Of a DNA stretch of 64,000 nucleotides, positions 24,121 to 35,187 are shown one piece after another. This DNA is from Hofstenia miamia (taxonomy: Eukaryota; Xenacoelomorpha; Acoela): the NCBI GenBank assembly GCA_004352715.1, contig SCFE01000033.1:1381996-1445995 (forward strand), given 5' to 3'. The notes beneath the pieces are model-generated. The model did not search any database, had not been told where the DNA came from, and saw only the letters and a program-made list of their open reading frames with translations. Made by a program: the position numbers and the translations under genes. Every line of letters starts with the position of its first letter. Positions within the stretch are counted from its first letter, which is position 1.

Positions 24121-25112
24121 TGTTAATTAACTTTGTTATTATCAGTAATCATTCCAACTACATGTCCACTGCATTTGTGAATCAAATTTTATAATATGAT
24201 AATATCAAATAAATTTTGCAACATAGCGTGCATTTCCGAAAAAAAAAATTTCAAACATAACAGCTAAATGGTTGTTACTAGTTTTGTTGGGTCATTTTCA
24301 GCATGTCCAAATACAGTTCCACCATGGCACACTAAACTAGACTTGACATATACTTCATCAAAATTGATAAAACAACATCTGTTTGAGATGTATTGCTCAT
24401 TTGAAATGTGCATAATTTGATTTCATTATAGGTTGCTCGACTATTTCTATAAAATGAATAAAAACATTTAAATCTTCTTTACTGTAAGCCGCACATTTGG
24501 CTGAATTCAACAAACAAATTTGCCTGGTAATAAACTCAGATTTCCACATTCAGTTCATCAAGTGATATACTGGATTCACTTGGCACGATTCGTCTTCTTA
24601 GCAATTCTTGTAATTGACTCCAGCGTGTTAACACTGATTTGGATGGAAAATTTTTAAATGACACTTTTTCTAAGCCATTATAAGCTTCAAATCCTACTCC
24701 AGTGTTTCATCATTACTGAATGTTAACGAAAATCGCTATTGTAGCACAAATTCAACAACATTTTTACTAAGATCTATGACAAGATCAGCATCAATACATA
24801 GTAAATATTTTCCATTTACCACTTTTGCATATCATTTTGTTGGCGTAATTGATTAACAAAATGGTCAGTAGACAGCGACTTTAGTGAATCTTGCTGATTA
24901 AACTCAGGAAACTCATCAATATCTGGATTTCTTATTTAACCCTCAAGTGACAATTAAGAATATTCAACTATGTAACTGTAAAAACTTATTTCAAATTTGA
25001 AATTTTTGTACATTTCTTAAAATTGTATCCTAAAATAATAATTCTCCTATGTTCTTGTCTAAATTCATTATATTAGTTAATTGTCAAGACTTTTCAGAAT
25101 TTATTTTGGAGT
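24121..25112. other. Unassigned, probably 5' part of the P-like relic
   Basis: AT-rich with no continuous ORF. I see nothing that can be named with support. Confidence 0.25.
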
Positions 25113-25870
25113 TCAATTTACCCTAATTATCCTCTGAAGTTTAACGATTAAACTTGATATAATTGTCACTTGATGTACACCAAAGTTGATTGAATAAGAT
25201 TTTATGTACATTAATAAAAATTTTCGAGTGTACTGCAAGCGTTCTGGTTGAGCTACGAGGAGAAGGCTTGGATATGCTGATATCACTTGAAATAATTTGG
25301 TGGATAGATGTAGTCTACGGAATGAGTGTGAAGTGGATCTTTGCCTGGATTCAGATGTTCCAGATATTATTGTTCTTTCGACTCTTTTAAATAATCTTGT
25401 GATTTTATTGTCCAAGAAAATGGGTAGTACAAGAAAACAAGGTGAGGCGTAGTCGAAGATGGAATAAATTATGTTTTCTTTTATCATGCGAATTTGTGGT
25501 ACTGTTAAACTGTGCTTAAGGCTATGTAACAAGCAAGTCTTGATGATCCTCTTTTTTTGTATTAAATTTGATTCCAAGTATTTTCATTGATGATTGTAAT
25601 GGAAATGGACTGGAAGTTAGCAGATTGTGTTTATTGCTTACCAAAAGTTGCTTCAATTTTTCTATTTGGGATGCTCATATGATTTATGGTACTTGACCAA
25701 AAGGGTATCTGGGCAATATATATATCGGAAACAAAAAGATTTAAAAGAATTGGACCGATTAATTACCCCTGAGGTATTCTTTTGTGCAAGGTTATTGCCT
25801 CTCCAATGTGTGAGCCGATTTTAATGTAGCCCCATCTAAAAAACTAAAGCATAATGGATTTATATAATAA
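25113..25870 (-). pseudogene. LINE reverse-transcriptase fragment (CR1/L2-like)
   Basis: Near 25790-25715 the minus strand reads RIPQG (stop) LIGPILLNLFVSDI, the degenerate GVPQGSVLGPLLF..FVNDI block of non-LTR reverse transcriptases. The YADD core is missing. The 25577-25113 ORF gives the C-terminal RT region (SIFDYASPCFLVLP, RRLHLSTKLF). A closely similar C-terminal fragment lies at 45881-46183, so both come from one LINE family. Confidence 0.7.
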
Positions 25871-26105
25871 AGTAATTGTACCACACACAATTACTAAAAT
25901 CACTACCACATCACCAAAAAACTATACAAACTTACTAGAAAGAATTCGAAAAAAACGGAGACTTTAAGAATTCAATCTTAAAATTTACTCATGCATTATT
26001 GATTTTCAAGCAGCATTGAACTAACTGATGGTCGTAGTTGCGGCTTCCCCTTCAAAGATAAATATTTAGTCTAAAAATAATTAAGTTTAAAAAATGATCA
26101 AATGG

Positions 26106-27119
26106 TCATACAAGATGTGCTGCCTTTGATTTTGTAAAGCTCTGCTCAATAAATTCATCAGCTGTTTTAAGAGGCATGTTGAATTGTTCTTCAAATGAAC
26201 GGGAATCTCCACTTGAAACTGGCATCTGATTGGAAAGCTACATTGATAGAGCAGTGATAGAGCCACGGATTTTTGCAAGTTCCCGATGAATTCCTTTCAA
26301 TTGAGCGAAAACCAAAATGATTTTGTGCTGTTAAACAGCAACTGAGAAGAAACAAAATATTCATATATTTGAATTTTTTAATGAAATTTATGTTCCAAAA
26401 AAATAAAATTACCAGCACCGCAGCTACACTTGGAAAGATTATTATTTAATGACGTGGGCGTGAAAAAAATCTGCTAAGTAGTGAAAATAAAAATATTTAA
26501 CAACCACTGGTGTTTGTAAATTGGAATCCTTGCACTAAGCTGGATCGGCTGAGAAAATAAAGAAGCACTGTTACAAGAAGTCTAAACAAATGAATAATCT
26601 CATTAAAATCAGAGTACATGAAACCATTGGAGTAATTTGGATAGTTGGGAAATCTTCTCCAGCAAAGCTACTCTCCTTCGTGAAAGCCTTTCACAATAAC
26701 TCTAATTGGTTTCCAACTTCTTTTGGCAGGTGGTGCACAACTTTCATCCAGGCTGCAGGTATACTGGGCATCGGCGGATTGTCTTTTTGTTTCTGATATC
26801 GATTCTAAGCACAAAATCGTATTAAAATCGAAAATTTATTGACAAATGAACTATAATCCAAGACATGGCAATAATATAATGCTATACCACTCTGAAATAT
26901 TTTATAAATACAAATTGTCTGCCGTAGATTGCAAACGTAAACAAAAAAACACAAACTTAATGTTTTATACCTGCCAGAGCCTAATATCCGTGCAGGATGC
27001 TCCTCTGTCTTCCGAAGGAGTAGTGCCTTTCAGTCGACACTTTTCAGCATTGGAATTCGACCACAAACAAGTGCTCCTGCCCTTCATCCAGTTGCAAGGC
27101 ACGAATTCGCATGTTTCCT
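26106..27119 (-). pseudogene. DUF4806-type gene fragment
   Basis: An exon at 27119-26971 reads ETCEFVPCNWM, then a Trp, a Cys-rich stretch and DIRLWQ before a GT donor; this is the N-terminal VEiVPsnWl...W block common to DUF4806 proteins. Near 26790-26700 a segment reads ESCAPPAKRSWKPIRVI. Near 26190-26106 FNMPLKTADEFIEQSF precedes a stop, like the LPLKTxExL core of DUF4806. Frames between them are interrupted (one stop after SITALSM). Such proteins occur in multicopy, transposon-associated families in invertebrates (recall). Probably a broken copy. Confidence 0.45.
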
Positions 27120-27282
27120 CTAACAAATTCAATTATGTAAAACATACTAAAAGAACAAAAATAAAATAATCAATACGTGATAGTGTGGTGTAATAAATAT
27201 ATTCTAGCAAAATAACATCTATAGTAAAAGCCAGCAAAATCTGTAAACGATGTTCCTCAAAAAAGAAAAGGACTACGTAGTA

Positions 27283-27459
27283 CTATTTAGCTGTTTTTAG
27301 AAAGATCGCCACTGTAATAAATAAACTACACATCGTGACTAAACAGCTAATTAGTACAACCGTGAAAAAATGCGAAGGTACAATCGGTAGTAACACATGG
27401 CTCGCGCCAAAAGGATTCATCACAGCCATTATAGATAAAGCAAAATACGTGCCTGTCAC
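27283..27459 (-). CDS. Putative terminal exon encoding two hydrophobic segments
   Basis: After an acceptor (TTATTAG at 27466-27460), 58 codons run open to TAG. They encode a hydrophobic stretch (GTYFALSIMAVM), a short loop and a second, longer one (FFTVVLISCLVTMCSLFITV) ending KTAK. It looks like a real membrane-protein exon. The order is loosely reminiscent of TM2-TM3 of Cys-loop channels, but alignment is poor and I do not claim it. Upstream exons were not found. Confidence 0.35.
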   Translation of the reverse strand: MTGTYFALSIMAVMNPFGASHVLLPIVPSHFFTVVLISCLVTMCSLFITVAIFLKTAK

Positions 27460-28852
27460 CTAATAAGTACAAAAATATATAGAATCGAAGGAGATCAATG
27501 CACTTGTATAATGACATTAAAAGTATTCTAATATTTTAACTACTTCACTAAAAAATAATCGCAACTGTATTTTATTAGTACTCATGAAATATATGATATG
27601 TACTATATACCTCCAATGTTATAATTGAAAATATATGAATTAGTCATGTATAGGAAATGGGAAGAGTATATTTCAAATAATTTGTTGAATAAAAATATGA
27701 TATAATAGTGAAATCGTTAAAAATATTTCAAAAAACATAATTACAAAATACGCAAAACAATGTCATTAATGCATATGAATTCAATAGCTAGCAAAAGGCA
27801 TTTGTGACGAAACTATCTAAATAATCATTTCGTTGTGATGTTCTTCATAGGTAAAAGGATGGTTTAAATATTACCGCTTAAGAGCATACTTTTGAAATTG
27901 TAAATGTCGAATTGAGGAAATTATGCCAATACTATTATCAGTAAGTTCAACTCAACAATCACGATTAGAATTTCCTATTTCTGTAGAACCAATTAAAATC
28001 CTGGTATTCCAGCAGCTAAAAACATCCAACGATCCATATAGCTTCACAAATTCTACAAGTAGTAGAAGATTATGCACTACATATATGACAGATGTATTTC
28101 CATATAAACTTCTGCTACCTTCAACATAGAGTTAAAAGTCTTTCGGAAGCATTTAGCAATTTCATATTTGAATTGGATGATAACAATCGAAAGACCATTG
28201 ACAGCAAAAGAAAATACTTATAGTTGTCTTCATCGAATTGAGATTTCAGAACTACAGGGCCAACATAAATAGAAACAATCTCACTTCAGTGACTTTCCAC
28301 AGCTTTAAATCACATAAAGGCAAATTCTAAAAAACTATATAAATATACAATTATGTACTTTTCAAAAATATACATGTATTATAAGATACATTTTTAGAAC
28401 ATTTTTAATTTCCATGGGCAGCAACTTCTCAAACATAACTAACTTCAGTAGAATTTTTTTAATCAAAAAATGCAATAAATATTTTAAGGTTTATCGAATT
28501 ATGTGGGATGAAACATTATTTTTTCGTGCCTGAAGTCTAAAAGGCAAAGCACCTGGCTGCCATTGGCACAGCAGTGTCCGAACACATCCCAATAGAACTA
28601 CATGCATGTAATCCGGGGGAAATTGACTAATAGTCTGTTGGTAATCTCAATGGTGACCTTTATCTCTGCTGGTTCGAAAACTCTCATTAGTTATGCTGAT
28701 ACCAAGTCGTAAATATACAACGCGATGCTCTAAATAGGTACCACCTACATCGCAGTAATCACAAGCAGAGTAACCTCTACACTGCTTTAAAAACGACCGA
28801 GCCGGTGTATCTAGAGCAAAAAAGTTTATGTAGGCGTTCGGATGTTGATCTA
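27460..28852. other. Unassigned stretch
   Basis: Contains an ATG ORF of 68 codons at 27923-28129 plus without recognisable motifs; its minus strand is also open, so coding status is uncertain. The 28550-28850 part is less AT-rich than its surroundings, but no gene is seen. Confidence 0.3.
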
Positions 28853-29817
28853 CACCTTTTCACGAGCAAATTGAGGGAATCTCCATGCAAAATGAGAGAA
28901 TCTCTATGCAAATTGAGAAAATCTCCAAGCATAATGAGAAAATCTTTTCAAAATAAATTTATGTTAGTCTCATCCATATAAATTATAGTCTTGTTTTGTG
29001 AAATCGCTGAAAAGACGTTTTGGACGTATTTCTTTTGCTTTTCCTTCGCAGAATCGGTGTTTGTACCGAGTGGTTGACAATGAATACTTTTATAAGTAAA
29101 CAACTGTGCATCGAGATGGCGAGCAATTGTTTGACAGGAACAATCCACTTGAAATTCGATAAAAAGTCTCTTCCTCATAGCTTCCAATGTCACGGTACAA
29201 TCATTTTCAATCCAACTAACAAGAGTTTGAAGATGTTCCTCTTGTAACTTTTTACATTGATCTCGGACTCCACCTCGAGGCTTGAAATTTGTATCTCCGC
29301 TTCGGACCCAACGATACGCTGTTTTGTAGTTGACGCCATTGTGTTGAGCTGCAGTTTTCCAATCTCCTTGATTTTCGTAAACTTCAACAATTCTTTTTCT
29401 TATATCGTTTGTAGAACGCTTGTAAATTCTACATGAAGTGGTATTTTCATTCATCATAAACGTAAATTAATCACAATAAACACAAAAGATGGTAAAACTT
29501 TAATAATAAACGAATTTGCGCAGCGAAGAATTTTGAAATTTAAAGTAACACTCGAATAGAATGGCGAATTATATAGCATAGATATACACCAAAAATGTAA
29601 ACACGTGACCACATTCACTGACAACCATAGGAATGGGTCAATAGAATTACATGAGATGATAATGACGTCAAGAAGATTGTTTTACACACAAAGCGCGGAT
29701 AATATCATACAATTCGTTGTGGAAAATATGAATATAACTGTTTCACAATGTTCTCATTTTACTTGGAGATTCTCTCATTTTGCATGGAGATTCTCTCAAT
29801 TTGCTCGTGAAAAGGTG
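28853..29817 (-). mobile_element. Internally deleted Tc1/mariner-type transposon
   Basis: A 965-bp element beginning CACCTTTTCACGAGC and ending with the complement, GCTCGTGAAAAGGTG. It is flanked by TA on both sides inside gatcTA...TAgatc, the expected TA duplication. The inverted ends (about 70-90 bp) consist of repeated 20-bp units, AATTGAGAGAATCTCCATGC-like: four at the left end and three at the right. It encodes a truncated transposase. Confidence 0.9.
28948..29457 (-). pseudogene. Truncated Tc1/mariner transposase
   Basis: 169 codons from ATG at 29457. The N-terminal helix-turn-helix (DIRKRIVEVYENQGDW...AAQHNGVNYKTAYRWV) and second DNA-binding helices are intact. The DDE catalytic domain begins with IIYMDETNINLF, which carries the first catalytic Asp, and the frame then ends in terminal-repeat sequence at 28948. 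The second Asp and third acidic residue are absent, so it cannot be catalytic, although DNA binding could remain. About half the usual length of about 340 residues. Confidence 0.88.
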
Positions 29818-30019
29818 TAGATCTTCAATAAACGGATTAAGGAATCCTTCAATGGGTGGCTTCGATTGACCACAAAAAAATCGCTAAGATAAAATTTTGT
29901 CGGGTAAAACTGTGAATGCACCAAGAATTGGCCAAAAAACCTGAGATCCAGATCGCGATAATGGAAGGCCATCTATATTTATATCAATCTAAAAAAAATC
30001 TTGAGATACGAACAATAAC

Positions 30020-30247
30020 TTAAAGTGAAAATAACTTGACATCCAATAAATTATTAACAATCCAGAAATTCATTAAAAAGTTAAATATGTACTTTGACTT
30101 AAGAATTACAGAATCCAAGAACTTCAGAAGCTCATCTACGCCACAATACGCATACTCACCATCACCAAGATTAATGTAGCTAATTTGCTTGGGAGTTTTT
30201 AATAAAGTGCGAGCATCAAGAGGCAAATCACTGTGAAAGAGCTTCAA
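30020..30247 (-). pseudogene. Transposase-like fragment, family uncertain
   Basis: Reads HSDLPLDARTLLKTP, then GDGEYAYCGVDELLKFL. The LPxDARTLLxTP...GxYxHxGL pattern recurs in a multicopy invertebrate transposon-type protein (recall, exact family not certain). The fragment is isolated between non-coding DNA. Confidence 0.4.
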
Positions 30248-31149
30248 TTTTTTTAAAAAGGGAGCTCAACGAATTGGAAGAGATATTGTGAACAATATAC
30301 CAGTCAGCCAATTCTCACACTAATGGTATTTCAGCAGCACATTCATCGGAAGTTAACGATAATTCTGAATCTTGACTATTTAAGCTAAGCTAGACATATT
30401 CTCAGAGCTATCAGAGTAAAGAGTATCAGTATGGAATGGTTGAGCATCTAAATTGTTTAATTTATATGAATCGTATTGAAAAACTTTGTATGAAATTTAT
30501 TTCAAGAGATGTGGACAGAGAATTAACTTGCTGTTGTTAGATTACCCCAATGTTGTTTTTGTGTAATAGCTAAAATAAATTGAAAATGTGAAGTATTCAT
30601 TGTTGGTACCAGGCTGTCCTTAGTTGTTAAAACTTGTCTTAAGTGGTCATCAAAATGTTCATGTGTTTATATTCTTCATGTAGTATTGGACGCAGCCTTT
30701 ACATTTTATCATCTACTAACTGGAGTTAAAAACGTGTGTGTCATATATAAAAATTAATGTTCTTTTATCATAATACTGTTAAGTGTATTAAATCCAGCGT
30801 TTATTGATAAATAGAACTTCTAGAGATGCTAGGATCACTGATAACAGTTCTTCTATGATTGCTTGAACAAACTTCTGACTAAATGGGAAATGTTCGTTGA
30901 TCTTAAAATGATTAAGTTGAAAAATAAATCTTAATTATCTATCCTTGTATTGTGTATTATGAATATACTAATGATTCAGCATAAAAATGTTCTCTTTTAT
31001 CTCATCTTAAATTGTGCAAGACATTTCACCAATCCTTGCTTATAATTTAGTTTGAGTATATATTTTTACTTTATACTTGGCTTTTTATTTTTGCAATTTG
31101 GCTTTTTATTGGTGGGTTTCTCTGTAAATTCAATTGAATATATGTTTAG

Positions 31150-31281
31150 GTTCCAATGCCATTATTAGAGCAAGAGATATCAAATTTCTACATCGAGTTA
31201 GAGCAAAGTTCACTCAGCAAATGGGACAACGAACCAATCATTTACGGTCTCACAACAGATCACAGATTTTCTTTGCAATGA
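31150..31281 (+). CDS. Putative terminal exon of an unknown gene
   Basis: After an acceptor (ATGTTTAG) 43 codons read VPMPLLEQEISNFYIELE...KWDNEPIIYGL...HRFSLQ, then TGA. Composition is strongly coding-like. Poly(A)-type AATAAA motifs follow at about 31343-31360. Upstream exons were not found in the preceding 1 kb; they may be small or far off. Function unknown. Confidence 0.5.
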   Translation, partial: VPMPLLEQEISNFYIELEQSSLSKWDNEPIIYGLTTDHRFSLQ

Positions 31282-31596
31282 GATATTGATTTACAAATTT
31301 TTATGTGTAAATTTTATTTTTGTAAACCAAAGAGTTAATTTTAATAAAATAAAAAATAAATCATTGGGAACATTAAGCAGATTAAAGATATTTTAAGTCC
31401 ATTTTTGTAGGTGTATTATTAAAGGTGTAGAAGAAGAAATAATCTATATTACTGTGGTAGTTGTAACTAAACACATTAACACATTCAACTAATACTGATA
31501 CTACTACAATAATTGCGTCAATAACAAATTTATAAACAAAAAATTGAAATAACAAATAAGACAAGAAACAAAGTATACAAGAGCAAAGTTCAGAAA

Positions 31597-31685
31597 GTTA
31601 ATATAGGGCTGCTGCGCTCTGGAACACCGTGCCGCCTTTTTGCACTGATTAGGTACACAATTTTAGATATTAATGTGACTTGATN

Positions 31686-31715
<30 letters not shown>
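31597..31715 (+). mobile_element. LINE 3' end with a TTA microsatellite tail
   Basis: Near 31600 a short reading RAAALWNTVPP then a stop matches the C-terminal (R.A.LWNSLP) ending of CR1/L2-type ORF2. It is followed by a short 3' UTR and (TTA)n at 31686-31713, with an N at 31685. Short-repeat tails are typical of these LINEs. Confidence 0.55.
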
Positions 31716-31716
<1 letters not shown>

Positions 31717-32227
31717 TTTCTGTTAAAATACATCATGAAGGGCAATGTTTGACTTCAACGACATTTATCTGCAAGAACTTTATTGGCCTGAGATAAACTT
31801 TGGCTATTTTTAAAATTCTTTATTAAAATGTGTTCATTTGTAGGTCTACAACTGTCCAATATCATTGATAACAATCACATGATATATTACTTTGTCTAAA
31901 AATGTATTTCTCCTCTAAGAAAGGTGCTAAAATCTTGTTATCAGGCAGTTGGAATAGATTGTTTAATTTTATTCCAATTGCTTTCCACACGATAGTTATG
32001 TATCTATTTGATAATACAACTATTGTTTATAAGTCCCTTTTATTTCTATACATTTATCGGATGTTATCTCTTATAAACATTATGTGTGAATGGTATGTCA
32101 CCAATATGAGAATAGATATTTAAATGTTTATGAGTTTATGCAACACTATCTAGCTAAGCGCCATTGAACCAAGTCTGGTATACATAATCCATTGATAAGC
32201 AGTTTGGTCAACTGAGAATTAGATAAA

Positions 32228-32515
32228 ATGTCGATTTCCATTGAAGTTGTAACTGCTGCATCAAAGAAATATCTGGAAACTTTTCCAGAAGAATGCAAAA
32301 AGTTTGATCAGTTTAAACAAAGCATGGAGGTGGAGGAGAGGATTAAAATGTTTACAGATCTTTTAAATGGCGGTGGTGACGTGGAACTTGTTAAGCAAAT
32401 GATTAAAGACTCAGGAATCAGGCCCACAGACGAGGAACGTGAGCACTTTGTTTCTTGCTTTCCTGAAGAATTTAAACCCCTTGTGCGTGAATATCATTCA
32501 AAAGTAGGATTTTAA
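32228..32515 (+). CDS. Small single-exon protein, 95 aa, unknown function
   Basis: A complete ATG-to-TAA ORF: predominantly helical, charged, no signal peptide or membrane segment. Two similar blocks occur, ETFPEECKKFDQF near residue 17 and SCFPEEFKPLVREY near residue 77, separated by a region with NGGGDVELVKQMI. This suggests an internal helical repeat or a saposin-like bundle without cysteine pairs (inference). No frameshift or stop, normal codon texture and an AATAAA at about 32621 support a real transcript. The ATG context (aaATGTCG) is acceptable. I do not recognise the family. It lies between transposon remnants, so a retrocopy is possible. Confidence 0.7.
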   Translation: MSISIEVVTAASKKYLETFPEECKKFDQFKQSMEVEERIKMFTDLLNGGGDVELVKQMIKDSGIRPTDEEREHFVSCFPEEFKPLVREYHSKVGF

Positions 32516-33970
32516 AAGCCTGTTCAACGTTTGATCTCAACTTTGCTTCCCACTTAAAACACACTCTTAGTATCTTATTGATATGTAAATCTAATACCTC
32601 CTATAAAATGCTATGGATTTTAAATAAAAATACATTTATATTTGCATGTAAACTTATTACGTTATTCATAAAATATTTTCAAAATTAAACCATTGCGCAT
32701 AGTTCATTTAATCAAAAATTTACTCATAGAATTATTAAATCCTTATTTTTTTATTGTGATTTGTATAATTGTAAATATTGAATGTTAAGCACATTTCAGT
32801 TTCTCAAATTTATTAATAATTTGTCTAAATCTATTAAAAAATATTTCTCTGTAACAAAATTATTAATATAGTGAATTTCATGAATTTCATTGTAAAAAAT
32901 GACATAGTTCCTAAACATTCTATAAGTTTCCGTATATTGCCTTCAGAAAAATAACGTCAATAACTATATTTTGCAAATTTAAGCGCAATTTAAATAAGAA
33001 AGCACCCTAAACCTTGATAAAAAAGTATTAACAGGTATTAAAAAATGATAAAAACACTGTTATAAAATATTTGCAAAACACTCTATTTTCAAGTTTTAAA
33101 TAATGTCGGATGCGGTCTTGTCTATGTTACATTTAAAATAACAAAAACTGTTGCTAAATTTAAGTGGTTCCCTATGCCAAAATCTGAGATTGCTTCCAAT
33201 TTATGATATATTCTATTAGTTTTTGACCTATGGAAATCACTAAATTTACATCAATGCTAATATGCGAGATTCTACATAAAAACATAGAAAATAACAGTTG
33301 TAATATTATATTTGGTAATCATCTGAGGTATGAGTTTTTAAGTTTTTGCTTAGTGCTTTACTATATTTATAAATACTTAGTTTACTAGGTTCAATTTGAG
33401 AACTGAATGCTGAATTAGCGATAGCTTAATTTTATACAAATATATACATTTACTTTGTAGAAATGCAGGTTGAAAAATATATTTTAATTTTAATTCAGTA
33501 TGCAGTGATACATTTCAAAATCATTATATTAAATAAATGAAACTAAACGCATTAAACGAGATCTCAAACAATATGTTATTAAAAAAGAATATTATTAAAC
33601 TTAGAGTATAAGTATGTCAAGATTCTATTTTCAATTGGATATTTTCAATATTTAAACCATAAGCCAAAAAATAATATTAGAAATTAAAATTTTATCCTGT
33701 GTTTCTAGTCTAGGGACGGACTCAATGCTGACTTTTGAGACTTATCACCCTCTGAAAATTGTCCGACACAGCAATCATTCCAATCCATAAAAAAGATTTT
33801 AGTGTCAAATGAAATCATTTGGAAATAATTCATTATCATAGCATGGCCTCAGCCTTTCTAATGGCTCCTTAACCTTTATTTTTTGTATGTGTCATTGGGT
33901 TTATATCAGTACTCATTTCTGTGACAATGTATTTGAACTTTTAGGGTAATTTTTCCCATATCGCGTTAAG
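32516..33970. other. AT-rich non-coding stretch
   Basis: Holds the 3' UTR of the small gene (AATAAA near 32621) and then featureless AT-rich DNA. No ORF or repeat worth naming. Confidence 0.5.
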
Positions 33971-34187
33971 TTGAATAACTTTTTTTATCCATTTTCTTAT
34001 TTCGTCATACCCTTCTCATTTACGTATATGTTACGTTGGATTANTAACGAATCAAATTTTGATAGTTTATGGGTTGAAATTAATAATCCAATAAAAAATT
34101 CACGTTTTAAAAAGCAGTTATTAAATGTATCCTACTGTCCTCATAAGAAGTTCTCTAATTTTTTTATTCAACAACTAGAAGACGAAT
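33971..34187 (+). pseudogene. LINE endonuclease fragment at a gap edge
   Basis: FDSLWVEINNPIKNS, then LLNVSYCPHKKFSNF, corresponds to the xSLWIEI...LGVxYRPP segment of apurinic-type endonucleases of CR1/L2-like LINEs; the YRPP is degraded to YCPH. An N at 34044 interrupts the upstream frame and the 1000-N gap truncates it at 34188. Confidence 0.6.
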
Positions 34188-35187
34188 NNNNNNNNNNNNN
34201 NNNNNNNNNNNNNNNNNNNNNNNNNNNNNNNNNNNNNNNNNNNNNNNNNNNNNNNNNNNNNNNNNNNNNNNNNNNNNNNNNNNNNNNNNNNNNNNNNNNN
34301 NNNNNNNNNNNNNNNNNNNNNNNNNNNNNNNNNNNNNNNNNNNNNNNNNNNNNNNNNNNNNNNNNNNNNNNNNNNNNNNNNNNNNNNNNNNNNNNNNNNN
34401 NNNNNNNNNNNNNNNNNNNNNNNNNNNNNNNNNNNNNNNNNNNNNNNNNNNNNNNNNNNNNNNNNNNNNNNNNNNNNNNNNNNNNNNNNNNNNNNNNNNN
34501 NNNNNNNNNNNNNNNNNNNNNNNNNNNNNNNNNNNNNNNNNNNNNNNNNNNNNNNNNNNNNNNNNNNNNNNNNNNNNNNNNNNNNNNNNNNNNNNNNNNN
34601 NNNNNNNNNNNNNNNNNNNNNNNNNNNNNNNNNNNNNNNNNNNNNNNNNNNNNNNNNNNNNNNNNNNNNNNNNNNNNNNNNNNNNNNNNNNNNNNNNNNN
34701 NNNNNNNNNNNNNNNNNNNNNNNNNNNNNNNNNNNNNNNNNNNNNNNNNNNNNNNNNNNNNNNNNNNNNNNNNNNNNNNNNNNNNNNNNNNNNNNNNNNN
34801 NNNNNNNNNNNNNNNNNNNNNNNNNNNNNNNNNNNNNNNNNNNNNNNNNNNNNNNNNNNNNNNNNNNNNNNNNNNNNNNNNNNNNNNNNNNNNNNNNNNN
34901 NNNNNNNNNNNNNNNNNNNNNNNNNNNNNNNNNNNNNNNNNNNNNNNNNNNNNNNNNNNNNNNNNNNNNNNNNNNNNNNNNNNNNNNNNNNNNNNNNNNN
35001 NNNNNNNNNNNNNNNNNNNNNNNNNNNNNNNNNNNNNNNNNNNNNNNNNNNNNNNNNNNNNNNNNNNNNNNNNNNNNNNNNNNNNNNNNNNNNNNNNNNN
35101 NNNNNNNNNNNNNNNNNNNNNNNNNNNNNNNNNNNNNNNNNNNNNNNNNNNNNNNNNNNNNNNNNNNNNNNNNNNNNNNNNNNNNNN
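34188..35187. other. Assembly gap, 1000 N
   Basis: Placeholder gap. It may hide the rest of the LINE begun at 33971. Confidence 0.99.

Noticed and set aside
27283-27459. Cys-loop ion-channel TM2-TM3 assignment
   Set aside because: The hydrophobic pattern is similar, but segment length and key residues do not align.
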